Positions 58,070-64,000 of a stretch of 64,000 nt of DNA are shown here, in pieces (the first letter of the stretch is position 1; every line of letters begins with the position of its first letter). Where the stretch lies: the NCBI RefSeq assembly GCF_000006445.2, contig NC_006047.2, positions 558,001 to 622,000 on the forward strand. The letters are read 5' to 3'. A program made the translations under genes and the position numbers. The notes beneath the pieces were generated by a model that worked only from the letters and a program-made list of their open reading frames with translations, was not told the origin of the DNA and did not search any database. The DNA is from Debaryomyces hansenii CBS767. Lineage: Eukaryota; Ascomycota; Pichiomycetes; Serinales; Debaryomycetaceae.

Positions 58070-59723
58070 CTATGACCATTTGTTTATTTTTAATGTCATA
58101 TTTGAAAAACCCTGAAAAGGATTGATGGTCTAATATTAAAACTCCGTGCCGCAAAGGAAGGCATAGGTGAAATGTTTCCTTAGAACTAACGCAGATAATA
58201 CGCTAGGGTACCACATTTTGTGTGAATACAAGTGCTCAGTCTGATGCGTCATTCGCCTGGTGTGTTTTATAGCTTCTCTTAGATCCTCCAACCCTTGGAA
58301 GAAATAATATTTTTCTGTTTTGAAATCTACTCACCTAACCCGAAACAAATGTCAGTATAATGCCCATCGGGGTCTGACTTTTTATCATCAAGTGAATAAT
58401 ATTAGGATCTATTATATTATTTTTATCTAACGGGGGCTTAAGTATGAAGCACTTCCAAAGCTGTGGTGCTTATCACATATATCACGGTAAAGGGTTTGAA
58501 TTGGCCCAGATATTGAGCTATTAAAGTATTCTTGGATATGATGCTCTACATGCACAGGGTTTCCTAATGGATAAAAATAATATTGATTTAACATGGGTTA
58601 CAATTAGTCGACTCATTAAAAGCAGTATCAAGCGTAGCAAGAAAGCTATTCTTAAACCGATCACTAGTCATCCTTTTAATCTCAGCTTTAACCATTGCTT
58701 CACTGATATAGACAAGAGCCAGATAATCAGGAACTGTGCTCATAAAAATGGACGCACGGCTTTTGGTCACTAACTTCTTCTCAGTGAGCTCTGCTGTTCC
58801 ATTATTTCGACTCCGCAATAAGTGAGTATCCAAAGAGAATCTTGTGTTCTTTCTTCATCGTTCTGGACACTTGCGCATAACTTTGGATTCACCTTCATAC
58901 TTGTCTACCCGATTCATGAATGCTAATATCATCGCTATTTTCGCCAGAGAAGTACATGTCATTATTCCTATTTATTATGATTAATCCGTTATCTTTAAAA
59001 TCACAGACTATATAATCATATATTTATACTCAACATTTACTTGAACATAATAGCTCATACTAACACATAAAGAGTTTTATAGCGACCATTGATGGTGTTC
59101 CTTCAGCTTATAATTCTCGTGCGACGAAGAAGACCAATGGGCTGCAAAATAACCCTAAACTAAAAAAAAGAGGACTAATCCCTCTCTCTACTCAGCTGAA
59201 ATCCTTTCTTAAGGAATATGGTCAATGAGTCCAAACTAAAAATAGTCTATGTGGGAGAGGTGGTTAAAAGAAATAGAAAATACTAGGTCTAGAATAAAGA
59301 CAAATACTGAACCGCGACCAACTCGTGTGCGATTGCTATGGCTGCAAATGACATAGATCAAGAACAGGTCAAGAACAGTTACATAAAATACCGATAAATA
59401 GAGTGATATATGATTCAAAATGGAGGTGAATTTGTATGACACTTGTAAGCTGGGATATCAAGAGGAAGAGATATCAAAGAACTGTAAGATATAACTCTAA
59501 TCACTCTGCGACCCAAAACGTAAAACGAAAGGCGCATATTAAAAATATGAAGATAGACATAGTACATCTACTAATGCCACTATGATTAATAGGATACCCT
59601 CATGACCAATATATTAAATAGGCTGAATTCCTTATTACTATTTGGCAAAAAATCAAAAATTAACCCTTTTTGAAAACTCAAAAATTTTCATATCGGTATT
59701 AGTTCCAGCCAATTCTTCACCCT

Positions 59724-59744
59724 CTTCAATCTTCAATCTTCAAT
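59724..59744 (+). repeat. Tandem CTTCAAT x3
   Basis: Three exact 7-bp copies in the upstream region of KOG1, about 300 bp from its ATG. Confidence 0.85.
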
Positions 59745-59842
59745 CTTATCACTCTACATCCTCGATTAACATCGTAACATTATTGTCTATAGTTCTTGCA
59801 ATAGAATCAGCCCCATGTTAACGTAAACATATAGTAGAAAAT

Positions 59843-59848
59843 CACGTG
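59843..59848. promoter_or_regulatory. CACGTG E-box (TCACGTGAC) upstream of KOG1
   Basis: Cbf1-type core 199 bp upstream of the KOG1 ATG. Motif direct, function inferred. Confidence 0.4.
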
Positions 59849-60046
59849 ACCAACGACTCAATTCTAGTACGAATTTATTGTCCTTTATCAATTAGTATGA
59901 TCTTAACCGATATACATTCTCCATAGTATTTATCAGCTTCATATAGATATCTAATATATCAATAAGGATTTTACATTCGGGCCGCTGTCTCATTTCAAGG
60001 TAAAAAAAGGCGGTATATATTTAGCATTTGATAGGTATCGTTCAAA

Positions 60047-63000
60047 ATGACTTCACAATTGATATACGGGCCAGGAACGTTGAAACCTTTAAACGATAAA
60101 ATGAGACACGGGTTTGATGAAGACTACAATTCAGAAAACTTTTTGACGTTGTTGGCTAATTCGTTCTATATTTATTTCGATGATAAGAGACATAATACTA
60201 ATGGGAACCCAATCACAGACGAGATGAAACTGTCGAGCGAATATATCAAGAATTACCAACCGATTACCGATTGGAAAGTGATGAGGGAGCGACAGAAAAC
60301 AATAAGCGCAGTGCTTGTGTTGTGTTTGAATTTGGGAGTTGATCCACCGGATGTAATGAAGACATACCCGTGTGCAAAGTACGAGGCATGGTGTGATCCA
60401 TCGCTTTTCTCGGACACCAAGAAGGCAATTGAAACCATCGGAAAGAATTTGCAATCTCAGTATGAGACATTGTCGTTGAGAACTCGTTACAAACAGTCGT
60501 TAGACCCATGTGTGGAAGACGTGAAACGATTCTGTAATACTCTCAGACGAAATGCGAAGGATGAAAGGATTTTGTTTCATTACAACGGGCATGGAGTCCC
60601 TCAGCCGACCCCTAGTGGTGAGATTTGGGTGTTCAACAGAGGCTACACACAATACATTCCAATATCTTTATACGATTTGCAAACCTGGTTGGGGGCGCCT
60701 GTCATATTCGTGTATGATTGTAACAGTGCAGGTAATATTGTTCATAATTTCAAGAAATTTGCACAGAAAAGGATTGATGATGATAATGAAGGTAATCATG
60801 ACCTAAGTGCGCCATCTCCAACTTCAGCATATTTAGATTGCATTCAATTGGCGGCTTGTAAAAGCAACGAACTCTTGCCAATGAGTCCAGATTTACCAGC
60901 GGATTTATTTACATGTTGTTTGACATGTCCTATTGATATAAGTATTAAATGGTTCATAATGCAATCTCCACTAAAGAAAAACTATTACAATTTATTACCT
61001 CGAAATGCTACAGGTACAGTTATCATTCCTGGAAAATTAACTGACAGGAGAACCCCGTTAGGGGAATTAAATTGGATATTTACAGCTATCACTGATACAA
61101 TAGCGTGGGCATCCTTATCGAGACCTATATTTAAGAGATTGTTTAGGCAGGATTTAATGGTCGCAGCATTGTTTAGGAATTTCCTATTAGCTAAAAGAAT
61201 AATGCCTCATCTTAATTGTAATCCTATAAGTGATCCACCCTTGCCTGATACGGTCAGATTTCACCGTATGTGGGATTCCTGGGATTTGGCTATAGACCAA
61301 GTATTTGCCCAATTACTTAAGAACAGTAATCCGGACCCTCAATCGGGTGCCTCGCTAAATCAATCTCAATTGGTTAAACAACAACCATTTCCTCAATCAC
61401 TATTAGACAAAACAGGAACAAATTCTCAATCTAAGTCCAATTCTTCAACACAAGCATCCATTACTACTTCAGCTAGCACAGGCAATTTAAATTCAACAGT
61501 ATCAGCTCCTCCTAATTTGGCAAATTATCAACATTCAACATTTTTCGAACAACAGTTAACTGCATTTGAAATATGGTTGAAGTATGCGGGATCATCTACA
61601 AAGGAGCCACCGGAGCAATTGCCAATAGTCTTGCAGGTTTTGCTTTCACAGGTTCACAGATTAAGGGCTTTGATATTATTGTCTAAGTTTTTAGATTTGG
61701 GTCCATGGGCGGTTTATCTTTCTTTATCAATTGGTATTTTCCCTTACGTATTAAAGTTATTGCAAAGTCCAGCTCAAGAATTGAAACCGGTTTTAATTTT
61801 TATTTGGGCAAGGATTATGGCAATCGACTATAAAAGCACGCAGCAAGAGTTATGTAAGGATAAAGGTTACAATTATTTCTACATAATTTTAAATTCAAAT
61901 CCATTGAATCAAATTAATGGAGGTGATAATATTAATGCATCTGGCGCTAATATCTTAATTAATGATGATCACAAAGCGATGAGTGCATTTATTTTAACAT
62001 TATTCATTAAGGACTTTAAAAATGGTCAAAGGTTATGTTTTTCGATTGAGTTGATTAATAATTGTTTGAAGTTTCTCTCAACTAGCGAAAACCCCTTATT
62101 AAGACAATGGTGTTGCTTATTACTTTCCCAACTTTGGATGAATTACCCCGATGGAAAGTGGATAATTTATAAGGATGGCTATTTAAACAAGTTTTTGATG
62201 ATGATCAATGATCCAATACCAGAAGTCAGGACTTCAATTGTTTTAGCTTTGACTAATTTCTTAAGTGACTCAGCAGACTTTCAACCGCCACAGCAATCAC
62301 ATCAGCAACAGCAACGTTCTCATATGAATGTTGGGCCAGATTTAAGGAGAGATGAATTAAGACAACAAGACTTGAGACTTGCAAATACCATTTTAAGTTT
62401 GCTTGGAGATGGATCTTCAATGGTTAGAAAAGAAATCGTTTATTTCATCAATAAATTCATTAGTATTTATTCGAAGTTCTTTCTTGTTCTAGCATTCAAC
62501 CAGTTAGAGGAAGAAATCGTTCTTATTGACAATTCTAATTATTTGAGTGAATTCCGTAAAAAGTCGCCCGCATATGGTTCGATCTTTAGTTCACTTTGGA
62601 AATCATTACTAATCTTATCGGAAGATCCACATTTGGAAGTCAAACAAATGGCAGAAGTTTTAATTGATTCGGTTATGGTTAAGCTAAATGAAAGCGATTT
62701 AGGTCCTTTGGTTAAAGAAATGCAAGACTACTTATTGAGCAAATCAACTATTAATATTAACGAGACCTTTAAACCCTCGAAACCAATCGTGAACCGTCAA
62801 TTAGCTTCTTTAAATGGTTCTCATCCAAACAGGCGTCAAGTTTCAAGCGGGCCAACAGTAGAGCGAAAAAACAATATGTTGACTATTAATGGATCCTCAA
62901 TTAAAACAAGGTCAGCTTCAACTAATGATATGGATAGAAATACAATTGCGAGTGATGATTCTGATGCAGAATCTATTTCTTCAAAGTTGAAGAATTTATC

Positions 63001-64000
63001 ACTCTTTAAACTTATAAAGTCATTTCAAATGAATGACGATAACGAGTTGAAGCATTTCACTAGAATCTTGAACTCAGGCCCTATTGCGAGCAGTTATGGT
63101 GTAGAATACAAACCTAAGACTCCCCGTTTCAGACCCAGAAAGTTGTCCATCGAACCGAAATTGCCTGCTGAATCAGGTTTTTTCGAATACAGTTGTGAAT
63201 ATTTTCAGGAACCTCAAATGTCTAAAAATGAAATTGACGAACCTGGCTCGGAGGAATACGTTAAAAGATTATGGAGAAGGAATAGAAACGAAGCTATTAT
63301 CCAAGAGACTCAATCTCAAAAGAGTGTAGCAATCAGAGGAGATTGGAATAAGAGCTTGACTATTATGAATAATAAGTCGCAACCTAAGTTAATCAAATTT
63401 ACTCAATTTGAAAAAATATTAGTTGCTAGTGATGAGAAGGATAATGTGTCCGTCTGGGACTGGGAAATGAATAAAATGGTTGGAAAATTCTCCAATTGTA
63501 ATCCATTTGGGACGAAAATTACTGATATTAAGTTTCTCAATGAAGACGATTTACCTTTATTGTTGACAGGTTCTTCTGATGGGGTCATTAAAATCTATAA
63601 AAATTTCCACACTGCAAATAATATAGGTGAACGGAATGTCGAATTAGTTTCATCTTGGAGAGCCTTGACTGATTTATTGTTAACTTCAAAAAGTTCTGGA
63701 TTAATTTCCGAATGGCAGCAATCGAGAGGGTCTCTATTAGTCAGTGGTGATGTTAAGATAATCAGAGTATGGGATGCTCCTAGAGAGCTATGTCTAGTAG
63801 ATATTCCTGCAAGATCATCCTCGTCAATCACTTCGTTGACCTCCGATCAAGTAGCAGGAAATATTTTTATTGCCGGGTTCGATGATGGCAGTTTACGAGT
63901 TTATGACAGAAGGTTAGATTCGAGAGAATCTATGGTAAAGACTTGGCACTCAAAAACTCGGAACGCGAACAATCCAGACCAAGCATACAAAAATATCACT
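60047..64000 (+). CDS. KOG1: TORC1 subunit KOG1 (raptor), 3' end outside the window
   Basis: An open frame of 1318 codons from the ATG at 60047 to the right edge; yeast Kog1 has 1557 residues, so about 200 are missing. MTSQLIYGPGTLKPLNDKMR leads into the raptor N-terminal conserved (caspase-like) domain: KTISAVLVLCLNLGVDPPDV, then ILFHYNGHGVPQPTPSGEIW and VIFVYDCNSAGNIV. HEAT-like repeats follow (WLKYAGSSTKEPPEQLPIVL, then LDLGPWAVYLSLSIGIFPYV). A Gln-rich loop (PPQQSHQQQQ) and Ser/Asn-rich linkers are lineage-specific. The C-terminal WD40 propeller has begun by about residue 1100 (DEKDNVSVWDWEMNKMVG) and is still running at the edge (DDGSLRVYDRRL). Kog1 recruits substrates to TORC1 at the vacuole. 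Confidence 0.97.
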   Translation, partial: MTSQLIYGPGTLKPLNDKMRHGFDEDYNSENFLTLLANSFYIYFDDKRHNTNGNPITDEMKLSSEYIKNYQPITDWKVMRERQKTISAVLVLCLNLGVDPPDVMKTYPCAKYEAWCDPSLFSDTKKAIETIGKNLQSQYETLSLRTRYKQSLDPCVEDVKRFCNTLRRNAKDERILFHYNGHGVPQPTPSGEIWVFNRGYTQYIPISLYDLQTWLGAPVIFVYDCNSAGNIVHNFKKFAQKRIDDDNEGNHDLSAPSPTSAYLDCIQLAACKSNELLPMSPDLPADLFTCCLTCPIDISIKWFIMQSPLKKNYYNLLPRNATGTVIIPGKLTDRRTPLGELNWIFTAITDTIAWASLSRPIFKRLFRQDLMVAALFRNFLLAKRIMPHLNCNPISDPPLPDTVRFHRMWDSWDLAIDQVFAQLLKNSNPDPQSGASLNQSQLVKQQPFPQSLLDKTGTNSQSKSNSSTQASITTSASTGNLNSTVSAPPNLANYQHSTFFEQQLTAFEIWLKYAGSSTKEPPEQLPIVLQVLLSQVHRLRALILLSKFLDLGPWAVYLSLSIGIFPYVLKLLQSPAQELKPVLIFIWARIMAIDYKSTQQELCKDKGYNYFYIILNSNPLNQINGGDNINASGANILINDDHKAMSAFILTLFIKDFKNGQRLCFSIELINNCLKFLSTSENPLLRQWCCLLLSQLWMNYPDGKWIIYKDGYLNKFLMMINDPIPEVRTSIVLALTNFLSDSADFQPPQQSHQQQQRSHMNVGPDLRRDELRQQDLRLANTILSLLGDGSSMVRKEIVYFINKFISIYSKFFLVLAFNQLEEEIVLIDNSNYLSEFRKKSPAYGSIFSSLWKSLLILSEDPHLEVKQMAEVLIDSVMVKLNESDLGPLVKEMQDYLLSKSTININETFKPSKPIVNRQLASLNGSHPNRRQVSSGPTVERKNNMLTINGSSIKTRSASTNDMDRNTIASDDSDAESISSKLKNLSLFKLIKSFQMNDDNELKHFTRILNSGPIASSYGVEYKPKTPRFRPRKLSIEPKLPAESGFFEYSCEYFQEPQMSKNEIDEPGSEEYVKRLWRRNRNEAIIQETQSQKSVAIRGDWNKSLTIMNNKSQPKLIKFTQFEKILVASDEKDNVSVWDWEMNKMVGKFSNCNPFGTKITDIKFLNEDDLPLLLTGSSDGVIKIYKNFHTANNIGERNVELVSSWRALTDLLLTSKSSGLISEWQQSRGSLLVSGDVKIIRVWDAPRELCLVDIPARSSSSITSLTSDQVAGNIFIAGFDDGSLRVYDRRLDSRESMVKTWHSKTRNANNPDQAYKNIT

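Larger units (their letters stand above)
58070..60046. other. Long intergenic region upstream of KOG1
   Basis: About 2 kb. A CACGTG at 59843-59848 (TCACGTGAC) lies near KOG1, and CTTCAAT is repeated three times in tandem (59724-59744). Short frames at 58567-58833 on both strands have no family match; the minus-strand one lacks an ATG at its boundary. The length may reflect erosion of a former gene next to the kinase relic. Confidence 0.45.

Noticed and set aside
58567..58833. Short frames on both strands (68 and 81 codons) in the KOG1 upstream region
   Set aside because: No family match; the minus-strand frame lacks an ATG at its boundary. They may be chance or debris.

Overview
The window is nuclear DNA from a budding yeast, most likely a Debaryomyces hansenii-like member of the CTG-Ser1 clade. 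Gene order and protein similarity are ascomycete yeast throughout. The few introns have GTATGT donors and TACTAAC-type branch sites. Complex I (NDUFB7-type) subunits are present, which excludes Saccharomyces. There is internal evidence for the alternative code: a CTG codon in one SSU1 copy (45339-45341) lines up with serine TCT codons in its two tandem paralogs. All family assignments are from memory of the protein families; no database search was run.

Layout. 1-8.8 kb: a pirin (cut by the left edge), a TMT1/CRG1-type methyltransferase, sphinganine C4-hydroxylase SUR2, the spliced TRAPP gene BET3, the glycerol-3-phosphate acyltransferase SCT1/GPT2, a possible small secreted protein and a UBL-AN1 protein like TMC1. 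9-15.5 kb: ETT1, MET1 (siroheme synthesis), a mitochondrial HAD hydrolase and a GATA zinc-finger regulator. 15.5-19 kb: a gene-poor stretch of 3.5 kb upstream of the GATA gene, ending at a tRNA-His. 19.2-28 kb: two tandem, spliced, twin-CX9C NDUFB7-like genes, CUE5, a VOC/glyoxalase-fold protein, an unrecognised CDK-site-rich protein and a frameshifted nuclease-like/kinase-like gene. 28.4-35 kb: an MRX15/TMEM223-like mitochondrial protein, an RBM42-like RRM protein, RPC25, RPT1 and SDH1. 35-43 kb: a Zn2Cys6 regulator, MHR1, a GPHR-family membrane protein and a Baeyer-Villiger monooxygenase. 42.8-50.2 kb: cysteine dioxygenase followed divergently by three tandem SSU1 sulfite exporters. 50.4-64 kb: TRS65, a putative Wor3/DUF4451-type DNA-binding protein, an intron-containing tRNA-Pro(TGG), GRS1, a kinase relic, a long intergenic region and KOG1 (raptor), cut by the right edge.

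The clearest functional unit is cysteine dioxygenase plus three SSU1 genes. Cysteine is oxidised to the sulfinate, sulfite is released from it, and SSU1 exports the sulfite. The shared divergent promoter carries a GC-rich island of CGG/CCG inverted repeats, the sort of site used by Zn2Cys6 regulators. A Zn2Cys6 gene about 6 kb away has three CCG/CGG inverted repeats packed into 85 bp of its own promoter. Other genes also carry regulatory sites that fit their known biology: a Gcn4 site beside an E-box at the TMT1-like gene, a Cbf1 E-box at MET1, a PACE element at the TMC1-like gene, a PAC box at RPC25 and CCAATCA at SDH1. GRS1 has an in-frame GTG-initiated leader that looks like a mitochondrial targeting peptide, matching the known non-AUG dual targeting of yeast GRS1.
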